This document shows positions 17,523 through 27,046 of a stretch of 45,011 nucleotides of DNA, piece after piece. Each line of letters opens with the position of its first letter. The first letter of the stretch is position 1. Under the pieces are notes generated by a model. It was given only the letters and a program-made list of their open reading frames with translations, was not told the origin of the DNA and ran no database searches. The DNA comes from Acidovorax sp. SRB_14 (GTDB lineage Bacteria > Pseudomonadota > Gammaproteobacteria > Burkholderiales > Burkholderiaceae_C): positions 1 through 45,011 of the forward strand of contig NZ_MWOK01000025.1 of NCBI RefSeq assembly GCF_012932145.1, given 5' to 3'. The position numbers and the translations under genes are program-made.

Positions 17523-17572
17523 AAAAACTAGCTGTCAGCGCTTTAATGGTAAGCGTTTGAGGCCTTTTTCAT
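17523..17572. repeat. Dispersed imperfect palindrome
   Basis: An AT-rich element with A-rich and T-rich ends and the inner arms CAGCGCTTT and GGTAAGCGTTT lies between the convergent ptsI and DMT transporter genes. It is about 60% alike to the element at 7267-7317 by hand alignment. It probably forms a hairpin in RNA from either strand, and so may end transcription of both genes. Confidence 0.6.
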
Positions 17573-17578
17573 GCCAGT

Positions 17579-18412
17579 TCAGCGGGTGCGCACCCCGAGC
17601 ACGGCCGCGCCCAGGATCAGCGCCGTCGCCATGCCGATGCTGGCGTTCACGGGGCGGTCGGTGATGGCCATCAGCAGCGCGGTCGAGGCCAGCGGCGTGA
17701 TGTAGCTCAGGATGCCGATGTGGCGCGGGTCGCCGAGCTTGAGCGCCCGGTCCCAGAGGTAGAACGACGCGCCCAGGGGCCCCAGGCCCATGGCCGCCAG
17801 CAGCGCCCAGTCGCTTGCCTGCAGCGCGGCGGCGGGCTCCAGCAGCGCGTGGCACAGCAGGGAAAGCAGGCCCGACACCAGCCCAAACAGGCCGATGGCG
17901 GTGGTGGGGAACGCGGCCATGCGGCGCGTGAGCAGCGAATAGGTCGACCAGACGAAGGCGGCCGCCAGCGCCGGCAGGTAGCCCCAGGCCAGGCGGCCGT
18001 CGAGGCCCTGGCCCGCGGTGATGGCCAGGGCCGCGCCGCCAAACCCCAGCAAGGCGGCCACCACATGCGGCCAGCGCAGCGCCACGCCCGGCAGCACCAC
18101 GGGCGCCAGCACCACGATCAGCAGCGGCCACAGGTAGTTGACCAGGTTGGCCTCGACCGCGGGCGCATGGCGCAGTGCGACGAACAGCAGCAGGTGGTAG
18201 GCGAACAGGCCGTACACGCCGAGCGCCAGCGTGCGCAGCGGAATGCGCCACTGTGCGGGGTCGCGCAGCACCAGCGGCCAGGCGGGTACGCTGCCGATGA
18301 CGAGCGCGATGCCCGTGAGCAGGAAGGGGGGGACGTGGGTCAGCGAGACCCCCAAGGCGGCCAGCGAGGCCCACAGTGCGATCGCGCCGAGCGCGTAGAG
18401 ATTGGCTTGCAT
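17579..18412 (-). CDS. DMT superfamily (EamA) transporter
   Basis: This is a predicted inner-membrane metabolite exporter or importer with ten transmembrane segments in two EamA repeats. The substrate is unknown. The protein is 277 aa from MQANLYALGAIALWASLAAL. The first repeat includes NLVNYLWPLLIVVLAPVVL, and the second repeat includes AFVWSTYSLLTRRM and YITPLASTALLM. The ATG at 18412 is chosen because it begins at the first membrane helix. A longer frame to 18478 adds a hydrophilic stretch. It is downstream of the class A PBP gene on the same strand. Confidence 0.92.
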   Translation of the reverse strand: MQANLYALGAIALWASLAALGVSLTHVPPFLLTGIALVIGSVPAWPLVLRDPAQWRIPLRTLALGVYGLFAYHLLLFVALRHAPAVEANLVNYLWPLLIVVLAPVVLPGVALRWPHVVAALLGFGGAALAITAGQGLDGRLAWGYLPALAAAFVWSTYSLLTRRMAAFPTTAIGLFGLVSGLLSLLCHALLEPAAALQASDWALLAAMGLGPLGASFYLWDRALKLGDPRHIGILSYITPLASTALLMAITDRPVNASIGMATALILGAAVLGVRTR

Positions 18413-18552
18413 GGGCCAAGCGTAAACGCAAGCCCCGCCGCGCAGGGGTGCCGTGTGGCCGTCTTGCAACCCCTCCACCCGCGGTTCCCGATTGCGCTGC
18501 TGCGCGGACCATCCACAGAGTCAGTGCACTGCAGGACCGGTGGAGGCCAGCG

Positions 18553-20877
18553 TCAGCCGTTCTCGGCCGGAATTTCCCGGACCGCTGGACCGCCGACGAT
18601 GCGTTCGCACTCGAAAAGGCCCTGCACAAACGGGTTCTGGTCGTCGACACAGCTGCGCGCGAGGTATTCGGGGTAGACAAAATCGTCGCCCAGGCGCGCC
18701 AGGCCCACGGGGATGCTGCGTTCCACCTCGGGTCGGTCGGCGATGGCCGTCTTCATGTAATCGGTCCAGACCGGCAGGGCGAGAAGACCGCCTGTGACAT
18801 TGCCCAGGCTGCGCGGCTGGTCGTAGCCCATCCAGACGACCGAGGCGACGCCCGAGGAATACCCGGCGAACCATACATCGCGCGCGCCGTTGGAGGTCCC
18901 TGTCTTGCCCGCCAGGTCCTTGCGGCCGAGCCGAGCCGCGCGCCGAGCGGTCCCGTGCTGGACGACATCGCGCAGCATGCTGTCCATCACGTAGGCATTG
19001 CGCTCCGAAATGGCCTGCCTGCGCGGAGACTCCGTGCGGGCTTCATAGAGCACCTGGCCATTGCGTTCACTCACCTTGCTGACCAAGCGGGGCTCGACCA
19101 GGGCCCCGCCATTGGCAAACACGGCATAGGCCTGCGTGAGTTGCAAGGGCGTGATCGCTCCCGCTCCCAAGGCCAGCGGCAGGCCAGGAGGGTTGAGTTC
19201 AGGCACAAACCCGAAACGGGAGGCGAACTGCTGCACATACTCCGCGCCCGCCGCCTGCATCAGATTGACGGCAACCAGATTCTTGGACCGCACCAAGCCC
19301 CGCCGGGCCGAAATGAAGCCTTCATAGTTGCCGCCGTAGTTGCGCGGGCTCCAGGCTTTCTGGCCCCGTGCCGAGGGGGTGACCACCCGCTGGGTATCGT
19401 CGACCAGGGTGCCAGGAAAGTAGCCTTTTTCCAGCGCCGCGGAAAACACGAAAGGCTTGAAGGTCGAGCCCGGCTGGCGCACCGCCTGCACTGCATGGTC
19501 GAAATTGTTGAACCGGAAGTCGAAGCCGCCCGTCAACGCCAGGATCTCCCCTGACTCGGCATCGATGGACACGAGCGCCCCCTCCATCTTCGGCAGGTGG
19601 CTCAAGTGCCACCGTTGCTGCGCATCGGCCAGCACGCGGACCACGGCGCCCGGGCCGATGCGTGTGCGCGCTGGCGCATCCGGCATGAGGGCGCGGCGGG
19701 CGCTGGCGCTCAGCGCTTTGCGGGCGATGTGGACCGGTGTGCCGTCGCGCAAGGCCGCCACGATGCCTGCCGTGTCCGAGGCCTCCAGCACGATGGCTGC
19801 GCGCAACGCCCCACTGTCGCGGTAGGGCGCGAGCGCCTTCCGGATCGCTGGCAGATCGCCGCCACGGACCGGCGCGCTGGCACGACCTTCCGGCCCGGCA
19901 TAGCCGCGCTGGCCCTGTGCATCGACCAGGCCCCTGCGCAACGCGCGCGAGGCGGCCTGCTGTTCGGGCAGACTGATCGTGGTGTGCACATCGAGCCCCA
20001 TCGAATAGGCGCCGTCGCCATATTGCGCGACCATCATCTGGCGCGCTTGCTCGACGGCATACGCGGCGCTGGGCACGATGGAATGGGAGCGGGGCCTCAA
20101 CACCAAGGCTTCGGCGCGGGCCGCCGCATGGGCAGGGCCGTCCAGGTGGCCGAGTTCCCGCATGCGGTGGAGGATGTGCTGCTGGCGGACGATGGCGCGT
20201 TCGCGGTTGGCCACAGGGTTGTAGGCCGAGGGGGCTTTGGGCAGTCCGGCGAGGAGGGCCGACTCGGCAACGCTCAACTGATCGAGGGTCTTGTCGAAAT
20301 AGATGGACGCGGCCGCAGCGAATCCGTACGCGCGTTCACCCAGATAGACCTGGTTCATGTACAGCTCAAGGATCTTGTCCTTGCTGTAGACCGATTCGAG
20401 TTTGTAGGCCAGCAGGATCTCCATGATCTTGCGGCTGTAGGTCTTTTCCCGGCTCAGGAAGAAAACGCGTGCGACCTGCATCGTGATGGTGCTGCCGCCC
20501 TGGGCATGCTCGCCCGCCCGGAGATTGCGCCAGGCCGAGCGCGCCAGGCCCGAGAAGTCCACCGCGCCATGTTCGTAGTACCGGGCATCCTCGATCGCCA
20601 GCAACGCTTGCCGCATGGTCTGCGGGATGCGCTCGATCGGCACAAATTCGCGCCGCTCCTGGCCATACTCGGCCAGCAAGCTGCCATCCCTGGCATAAAT
20701 CCGCATCGGCAGCTTGGGGTCGTAGTCGGCGAGGTGGTCGATCGCGGGCAAGCGTTGCCACAGCACGTAGAGGCCGTACGTTGCGCTGAGGGTGGCGCAG
20801 AGGAACAACCCGATGACCACACCGGCCACAAAGGGCCATCGCGAACGGGTTTCTGCAGGGGGGGTATTGGGGGTCAT
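18553..20877 (-). CDS. mrcA: Class A penicillin-binding protein (PBP1A type)
   Basis: This is a bifunctional peptidoglycan synthase. The protein is 774 aa from the ATG at 20877. An N-terminal membrane anchor is followed by a GT51 glycosyltransferase (EDARYYEHGAVD with its catalytic glutamate, then AQGGSTITMQVARVFFL). An inserted OB-like region comes next. The transpeptidase domain has the active serine in QPGSTFKPF, the SKN motif in RSKNLVAVN and the KTG motif in AGKTGTSNGARDVWFAGY. An in-frame GTG six codons upstream is possible. The gene begins 60 bases after the TRIC-family stop with no visible terminator, so it may share the glycine-riboswitch transcript. No pil genes are adjacent, unlike the usual mrcA locus in this order, so a second class A PBP gene may exist elsewhere. 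Confidence 0.94.
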   Translation of the reverse strand: MTPNTPPAETRSRWPFVAGVVIGLFLCATLSATYGLYVLWQRLPAIDHLADYDPKLPMRIYARDGSLLAEYGQERREFVPIERIPQTMRQALLAIEDARYYEHGAVDFSGLARSAWRNLRAGEHAQGGSTITMQVARVFFLSREKTYSRKIMEILLAYKLESVYSKDKILELYMNQVYLGERAYGFAAAASIYFDKTLDQLSVAESALLAGLPKAPSAYNPVANRERAIVRQQHILHRMRELGHLDGPAHAAARAEALVLRPRSHSIVPSAAYAVEQARQMMVAQYGDGAYSMGLDVHTTISLPEQQAASRALRRGLVDAQGQRGYAGPEGRASAPVRGGDLPAIRKALAPYRDSGALRAAIVLEASDTAGIVAALRDGTPVHIARKALSASARRALMPDAPARTRIGPGAVVRVLADAQQRWHLSHLPKMEGALVSIDAESGEILALTGGFDFRFNNFDHAVQAVRQPGSTFKPFVFSAALEKGYFPGTLVDDTQRVVTPSARGQKAWSPRNYGGNYEGFISARRGLVRSKNLVAVNLMQAAGAEYVQQFASRFGFVPELNPPGLPLALGAGAITPLQLTQAYAVFANGGALVEPRLVSKVSERNGQVLYEARTESPRRQAISERNAYVMDSMLRDVVQHGTARRAARLGRKDLAGKTGTSNGARDVWFAGYSSGVASVVWMGYDQPRSLGNVTGGLLALPVWTDYMKTAIADRPEVERSIPVGLARLGDDFVYPEYLARSCVDDQNPFVQGLFECERIVGGPAVREIPAENG

Positions 20878-20937
20878 GGGAAGGGGTTTGGCCACCGCGT
20901 TGGCGATGTGCGCTCCGCCAGGGGCCTGCGCGCTGCG

Positions 20938-21552
20938 CTATTCCCAGCGCTGCTGAAAGGAAAATGTGGGCAGCTTCCAGCCTTGCCAGATCGCCAGCAG
21001 ACGCAGTGCCAGGCCCACCCCGAAGCTGATTCCCGTGCTCAGATCGACATCGACGCCGAACTCCAGCAGGGCAAGAAACACGGTGCAGACGATCAGCGAG
21101 ACGACCGCATACAGCTCACGCCGAAACACCACGGGCACCTGGTTGCACAGGACGTCGCGGACGATGCCGCCAAAAATGCCGGTGATCATCCCGGACATGA
21201 CGACCACGGGAAAGGCGTAGTCCATCTCGCGCGCGACATTGCAGCCGATCAAGGAAAACGCGATCAGTCCCATGGCGTCGAGCACCAGAAATACCCGCTT
21301 CAACTGCTGCATGTGGGACGCCACCACCGTGGTCAGCAGTCCGGCAGAAATCACCAGGTAGATGTATTCCGGGTGCTGGGTCCAGCCGATGGGAAAGTGG
21401 CCGAGGATCATGTCGCGCACGGTTCCGCCGCCGAGCGCCGTGACAAAGGCGATCACGGCGACGCCGAACATGTCCATGTTGCGACGGCCGGCCGCAAGGG
21501 CGCCCGACATGGCTTCGGCGACGATTGCCACCAGATAGATGGCGGTCAGCAC
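20938..21552 (-). CDS. TRIC / glycine transporter family membrane protein (UPF0126)
   Basis: This is an inner-membrane protein with two repeats of three helices. Bacterial members are cation channels in the TRIC family, and the Pfam domain is also named glycine transporter because of its association with glycine riboswitches. The protein is 204 aa from the GTG at 21552. The first repeat includes SGALAAGRRNMD and FVTALGGGTVRDMILG. The second repeat includes GMITGIFGGIVRDVLCNQVP. GTG 21552 has CCAGGGGCC in front of it and gives the family length. A longer frame from another GTG at 21627 would add 25 unrelated residues. A tandem glycine riboswitch precedes it. Confidence 0.93.
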   Translation of the reverse strand: MLTAIYLVAIVAEAMSGALAAGRRNMDMFGVAVIAFVTALGGGTVRDMILGHFPIGWTQHPEYIYLVISAGLLTTVVASHMQQLKRVFLVLDAMGLIAFSLIGCNVAREMDYAFPVVVMSGMITGIFGGIVRDVLCNQVPVVFRRELYAVVSLIVCTVFLALLEFGVDVDLSTGISFGVGLALRLLAIWQGWKLPTFSFQQRWE

Positions 21553-21630
21553 GCCGGCCCCTGGCAAGCAGCAACCGGCCGCTCGACGAGCGTGAAACAA
21601 GGGAACGAAAACATCGGGGGACGACACCTC

Positions 21631-21671
21631 AGAGGCAGGGCGCGCGGTGCCGCGGGCCCTGGAGCGCCTCT
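21631..21671 (-). promoter_or_regulatory. Candidate expression-platform hairpin of the riboswitch
   Basis: Directly after the second aptamer, three short stems stack: 21666-21671 with 21631-21636, 21656-21660 with 21637-21641, and 21050-type GC pairing at 21650-21654 with 21643-21647. A five-base bulge lies at 21661-21665 and one mismatch at 21642/21655. The outer strand could compete with the last helix of the aptamer. No U-run follows on the minus strand, so control of translation or Rho access is more likely than intrinsic termination. Confidence 0.4.
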
Positions 21672-21858
21672 CCCTCTGTCCTTTTACCTGAGAGTTTCGG
21701 CTGCGCGAGCAGCCTGCCCCTTCGGTGGGTCATCAACGCGCAAAGTGCGGTGTGTGACCTCTCTCCAGTCGGCGAAATGGTTTTGCGGTCCGGTATGCCT
21801 GAGCGATGATGGGAGCTTGCGCCTTCGGCGGAGGCGCAAGGCGCCTCTCTCTCCCGCA
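21672..21858 (-). promoter_or_regulatory. Tandem glycine riboswitch
   Basis: Read on the minus strand, the downstream aptamer (about 21770 to 21673) has the hallmark core: a GGAGAGAGG start, CCGAAGGGGCA, then ACTCTCAGGTAAAAGGAC and AGAGG at the end. The upstream aptamer (about 21858 to 21785) has the same plan with GGGAGAGAG, CCGCCGAAGGCGC and CGCTCAGGCA. A short linker joins them, as in cooperative two-aptamer glycine riboswitches. It lies 120 bases before the TRIC/glycine-transporter gene. The conserved core is unmistakable. Whether the switch is on or off with glycine cannot be read with certainty. Confidence 0.93.
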
Positions 21859-21868
21859 AAACAAGCCG

Positions 21869-21874
21869 ATTGTA
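21869..21874 (-). promoter_or_regulatory. -10 box ahead of the glycine riboswitch
   Basis: TACAAT on the minus strand (21874 to 21869) lies about ten bases before the first aptamer, so transcription would begin almost at its first helix. The -35 region at the expected distance is a poor match. The position makes the -10 box credible. Confidence 0.5.
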
Positions 21875-22033
21875 ACGGACGCCTGCCAGTGCCGTCGGCC
21901 TCCGTCGGCTGCCACCGCATTCGTGCGCTTGCACGGCACGCCGTTCAGGCCGGGAAGCGCGATGGGCCGCTGCACTTGCCGCTCGGTGCGCACCCGCTTC
22001 TCATCTGTTCCATCCACCACAGCGGGGTGGCAT

Positions 22034-23014
22034 TCACACACCGGCAGCGTGGGCCTGCTGGTCGGCGTGGTAGCTGCTGCGCACCATGGCGCCCACGGCA
22101 GCGTGGGAAAAGCCCATCTTGTAGGCCTCTTCCTCAAACATCTTGAAGGTGTCGGGGTGCACGTAGCGGCGCACCGGCAGGTGGCTGCTGGACGGAGCCA
22201 GGTACTGGCCGATGGTCAGCATGTCGATGCCGTGCGCGCGCATGTCGCGCATGACCTGCAGGATCTCCTCGTCGGTCTCGCCGAGGCCGACCATGATGCC
22301 GCTCTTGGTCGGCACGTTCGGGTGCAGAGCCTTGAACTTTTTCAGCAGGTTCAGCGAGAACTGGTAGTCCGAGCCCGGGCGCGCTTCCTTGTACAGGCGC
22401 GGCGCGGTTTCCAGGTTGTGGTTCATCACATCGGGGGGCGCGGCCTTGAGGATTTCGAGCGCGCGGTCGTCGCGGCCGCGGAAATCGGGCACCAGGATCT
22501 CGATCTGCGTGCTCGGCGAGAGTGCGCGGATGTGCTGGATGCATTCGACGAAATGGCCCGAGCCACCGTCGCGCAGGTCGTCGCGGTCCACGCTGGTGAT
22601 CACCACGTATTGGAGGCGCAGCTTGGCAATCGTTTGGGCCAGCTTGAGCGGCTCGTCCTGGTCGAGCGGATCGGGGCGTCCATGGCCCACGTCGCAGAAC
22701 GGGCAGCGGCGCGTGCACTTGTCGCCCATGATCATGAAAGTGGCCGTGCCCTTGCCGAAGCATTCGCCGATGTTTGGGCAGCTCGCTTCCTCGCAGACTG
22801 TGTGCAGCTTGTTCTCGCGCAGGATGTCCTTGATCTCGTAGAAGCGCGTGGTCGGCGAGCCAGCCCTGACGCGGATCCATGCGGGCTTCTTGAGCACTTC
22901 GCCCTGCTCGACCTTGATCGGAATGCGCGAGAGCTTGGCGGCGGCCTTTTGCTTGGCCAGGGGGTTGTAGGCTTCGGTGGACTGCGCTTCGCGGACGACT
23001 TCAGGGGGGCTCAT
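22034..23014 (-). CDS. lipA: Lipoyl synthase
   Basis: LipA is a radical SAM enzyme that inserts two sulfurs into octanoyl groups on E2 subunits and the glycine cleavage H protein. The protein is 326 aa from the ATG at 23014 ([12 protein letters not shown]). It has the auxiliary cluster motif C-x4-C-x5-C ([12 protein letters not shown]) and the radical SAM motif C-x3-C-x2-C (CTRRCPFC). The family segment [14 protein letters not shown] and the C-terminal RSSYHAD follow. A longer frame to 23143 runs into lipB and was rejected. It follows lipB by 14 bases. The glycine riboswitch lies about 175 bases downstream on the same strand. Confidence 0.97.
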   Translation of the reverse strand: MSPPEVVREAQSTEAYNPLAKQKAAAKLSRIPIKVEQGEVLKKPAWIRVRAGSPTTRFYEIKDILRENKLHTVCEEASCPNIGECFGKGTATFMIMGDKCTRRCPFCDVGHGRPDPLDQDEPLKLAQTIAKLRLQYVVITSVDRDDLRDGGSGHFVECIQHIRALSPSTQIEILVPDFRGRDDRALEILKAAPPDVMNHNLETAPRLYKEARPGSDYQFSLNLLKKFKALHPNVPTKSGIMVGLGETDEEILQVMRDMRAHGIDMLTIGQYLAPSSSHLPVRRYVHPDTFKMFEEEAYKMGFSHAAVGAMVRSSYHADQQAHAAGV

Positions 23015-23028
23015 GGCGTGTAGGCGGT

Positions 23029-23709
23029 TCAGGGAGCGAGCCGGGTGCAGAGCTGTTGGCCCAGCACCTGGGCGGCTTCGTCCCAAGTGGTGTGGACCCC
23101 GATTGTAGAAAGGTCCACCGTTTGCAAGCCGGCATAACCACAAGGGTTGATGCGCGCAAAGGGTTCGAGGTCCATGGCCACATTGAGCGCGACGCCGTGG
23201 TAGCTGCAGTGGCGACTGACCTTGATGCCCAGCGCCGCGATCTTGCCCAGTCCCGCGAAGTCGGGCACGGCGCTGGCGCCATGCTGCGGGCGCTGCGGCA
23301 GCAGCGCATGGCTGCGCGGGTCGTCCAAGCGCACGTAGATGCCGGGGGCGTTGGCCACGCGGTGTCCGGTCACGCCGTAGTGCGCGAGCGTGCGGATCAC
23401 GGCCTCTTCAATGCGGTAGACCAATTCCTTGACGTAATAGCCGGCGCGCCGCAGATCGACGAGCGGGTAGGCCACCACCTGGCCCGGGCCGTGGAAGGTG
23501 ACCTGGCCGCCGCGGTTGGTGGCCACCACGGGGATGCCGCCGGGCTGCAGCACATGCTCGGCGCGGCCCGCCAGGCCCTGGGTGAAGGTGGCAGGGTGCT
23601 CGCACAGCCAGAGCTGGTCGGGTTCGTCCGGGGCGCGCTCGGCGGTAAAGGCCTGCATGGCCTCGTAGGTGGGCAGGTAGGGCACTTGGCCCAGGGTGCG
23701 GATCTCCAT
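23029..23709 (-). CDS. lipB: Octanoyl-[acyl-carrier-protein] transferase
   Basis: LipB moves octanoate from acyl carrier protein to lipoyl domains, the step before LipA. The protein is 226 aa. The conserved [22 protein letters not shown] block lies near residue 65. The catalytic lysine is in [21 protein letters not shown], and the acyl-accepting cysteine is in INPCGYAGL. The start is the ATG at 23709. It lies between ybeD and lipA on one strand with small gaps, the same order as in E. coli apart from spacing. Confidence 0.97.
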   Translation of the reverse strand: MEIRTLGQVPYLPTYEAMQAFTAERAPDEPDQLWLCEHPATFTQGLAGRAEHVLQPGGIPVVATNRGGQVTFHGPGQVVAYPLVDLRRAGYYVKELVYRIEEAVIRTLAHYGVTGHRVANAPGIYVRLDDPRSHALLPQRPQHGASAVPDFAGLGKIAALGIKVSRHCSYHGVALNVAMDLEPFARINPCGYAGLQTVDLSTIGVHTTWDEAAQVLGQQLCTRLAP

Positions 23710-23732
23710 CGGTATCGGTGCCTCGCCCCGGC

Positions 23733-24041
23733 TCAGAGCACGACCTTGACCAGCGGGTGCGAGGACAGCGCGCGGTACAGGTCGTCCAGCTGCGCGCGGC
23801 TGGTGGCCGTGACGGTCATGGTCACGCCCAGGTAGTTGCCGGCGCTGCTCTGGCGCAGTTCAATGGTCGATGCGTCGAAGTCCGGATCAAAGCGGTGCGC
23901 CAGTTCCGTGACGGCGTGCACAAAACCGTCGACCTTGGCGCCCATCACCTTGATCGGAAAGCGCGACGGATACTCGATGAGCGAGTCCCGGCGGGGGTCG
24001 GGGACCGGGGCGTCAGCAGGAGAAGGCGGAGATTTCGTCAT
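23733..24041 (-). CDS. ybeD: YbeD family protein (DUF493)
   Basis: This is a small ACT-like fold protein of uncertain function, conserved next to lipB. The protein is 102 aa. The N-terminal ~18 residues are Pro/Ser/Asp-rich and likely disordered. The core begins [20 protein letters not shown] and ends [23 protein letters not shown], both typical of the family. The start is the ATG at 24041. It is first in the ybeD-lipB-lipA set. A dispersed repeat and the atp promoter region lie just upstream on the other side. Confidence 0.93.
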   Translation of the reverse strand: MTKSPPSPADAPVPDPRRDSLIEYPSRFPIKVMGAKVDGFVHAVTELAHRFDPDFDASTIELRQSSAGNYLGVTMTVTATSRAQLDDLYRALSSHPLVKVVL

Positions 24042-24059
24042 GTCGATGCTCTTGATTTA

Positions 24060-24107
24060 ATAGCTATTGACGCAAGCCCATTGCGCGCCAAGGGCCCATT
24101 TTCCTTG
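24060..24107. repeat. Dispersed repeat copy upstream of ybeD and atpI
   Basis: These 48 bases begin ATAGCT and end CCTTG. They align without gaps to the reverse complement of 34756-34803, with about 30 of 48 positions the same, including GCCAA-GG-CC-ATTT near the end. The copy lies in the divergent spacer between ybeD and the atp operon. Confidence 0.6.
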
Positions 24108-24238
24108 TATTCCGAGTGGCCTGCCAAGGCGGCGGACGAATGCCGCGGCGTTGGATTCGCGCCACAGCTGTTCGGCGCCGTGCGCGGGGCATGGCATTGC
24201 GCGCCGCGGGATATTGGCCTGCGCCACGGGTTTTTACT

Positions 24239-24244
24239 TATAAT
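24239..24244 (+). promoter_or_regulatory. -10 box of the atp operon
   Basis: A perfect TATAAT lies 46 bases before the atpI start. A TTGGCC at 24214-24219 is the nearest -35 candidate, but the spacer would be 19 bases. The predicted start is near 24251. A consensus -10 in this GC-rich DNA, at this place, supports an atp promoter. Confidence 0.6.
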
Positions 24245-24289
24245 CAGGGGCTTTGTGGAAGTTGCTGTCTGTAACCTGTGGGGAGTTCC

Positions 24290-25942
<1,653 letters not shown>

Positions 25943-25976
25943 GCCCCGATCAACGCCCAACTAGAAAGGTGTTGCC

Positions 25977-26447
25977 GTGAGTATCAACGCGACCCTGTTC
26001 GTTCAGGCCATCGTCTTCTTGATCCTGGTGCTGTTCACGATGAAATTCGTGTGGCCCCCGATCGCGAAGGCGCTGGACGAACGAGCCCAGAAAATCGCCG
26101 ATGGCCTCGCTGCTGCCGACCGTGCCAAGTCCGAGCTGACCGCTGCCAACCAGCGCGTCGAGCAGGAACTGTCACAGACGCGCAACGAGACGGCTACGCG
26201 TCTTGCGGATGCCGACCGTCGTGCACAGGCCATCATCGAAGAGGCCAAGGCCCGTGCCACCGACGAAGGCAACAAGATCGTCGCCGCTGCCCGTGCCGAG
26301 GCCCAGCAGCAGAGCATCCAGGCCCGCGAGGCGCTGCGCGAACAGGTCGCCGCGCTGGCGGTCAAGGGCGCCGAGCAGATTCTCCGCAAGGAAGTCAATG
26401 CCGGCGTTCACGCCGATCTGCTCAACCGCCTGAAGACCGAGCTGTAA
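25977..26447 (+). CDS. atpF: ATP synthase Fo subunit b
   Basis: Subunit b is the peripheral stalk of the enzyme. The protein is 156 aa from a GTG start at 25977 that has AGAAAGG before it. A single N-terminal membrane helix ([20 protein letters not shown]) leads into a long charged coiled coil rich in Ala, Glu, Arg and Gln, as in all b subunits. It is spaced 34 bases from atpE and ten from atpH. Confidence 0.97.
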   Translation: MSINATLFVQAIVFLILVLFTMKFVWPPIAKALDERAQKIADGLAAADRAKSELTAANQRVEQELSQTRNETATRLADADRRAQAIIEEAKARATDEGNKIVAAARAEAQQQSIQAREALREQVAALAVKGAEQILRKEVNAGVHADLLNRLKTEL

Positions 26448-26457
26448 GGGGACAACC

Positions 26458-27000
26458 ATGGCCGAACTCGCCACCATTGCCCGCCCTTACGCCGAAGCCC
26501 TGTTCAAGGCCTGCACCGCGCACGCGGATGCCGACCTGGACAGCGCCGTCGTCTGGGTGGATGAATTGGCGGCGATTGCCGCCAACCCCCAGCTGCGCCA
26601 GCTGGCCGACAACCCCAAGGTGACCGACAGCGAAGTGTTCGACGTCATCGCCGGGGTGGCACGCTCTGCGCTGCCGGAGATGGCCCGGAACTTCCTGCGC
26701 ACCGTGATCGACAACGACCGCGTGGACACGCTGCCTGAAGTGGCGGCGCAATTTCGTGCCCTGGTGAACCGCCGCAACGGCTCGTCCGATGCCGTGGTGT
26801 ACAGCGCTTTTGCGATGGACGGCGCCGCGCTGGCCGGGCTGGGCGCAGTGCTTGAAAAGCGCTTTGGCCGCAAGCTCAATCTCACCGTGCAGCAGGATGA
26901 ATCGCTGATCGGTGGCATTCGCATCGTGGTGGGTGACGAGGTGCTCGACACCTCGGTCAAAGCCCGTCTGGAACAAATGAAAGCGGCCCTCACCGCGTAA
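26458..27000 (+). CDS. atpH: ATP synthase F1 subunit delta
   Basis: Delta joins the F1 head to the peripheral stalk. The protein is 180 aa. It has the N-terminal six-helix domain starting [13 protein letters not shown] and the C-terminal motif [29 protein letters not shown], which is typical of the family. The start is the ATG at 26458, with GGGGACAACC before it. It lies between atpF and atpA in the standard order. Confidence 0.97.
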   Translation: MAELATIARPYAEALFKACTAHADADLDSAVVWVDELAAIAANPQLRQLADNPKVTDSEVFDVIAGVARSALPEMARNFLRTVIDNDRVDTLPEVAAQFRALVNRRNGSSDAVVYSAFAMDGAALAGLGAVLEKRFGRKLNLTVQQDESLIGGIRIVVGDEVLDTSVKARLEQMKAALTA

Positions 27001-27046
27001 TGCGCGGCGTGAGGTATCGGCTAAACAAAGAAAGAAGGAAAGAGTC

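Noticed and set aside
21550-21627. Longer start (GTG 21627) for the TRIC-family gene
   Set aside because: It adds 25 residues unlike the family. GTG 21552 has a better ribosome-binding site and gives the normal length.
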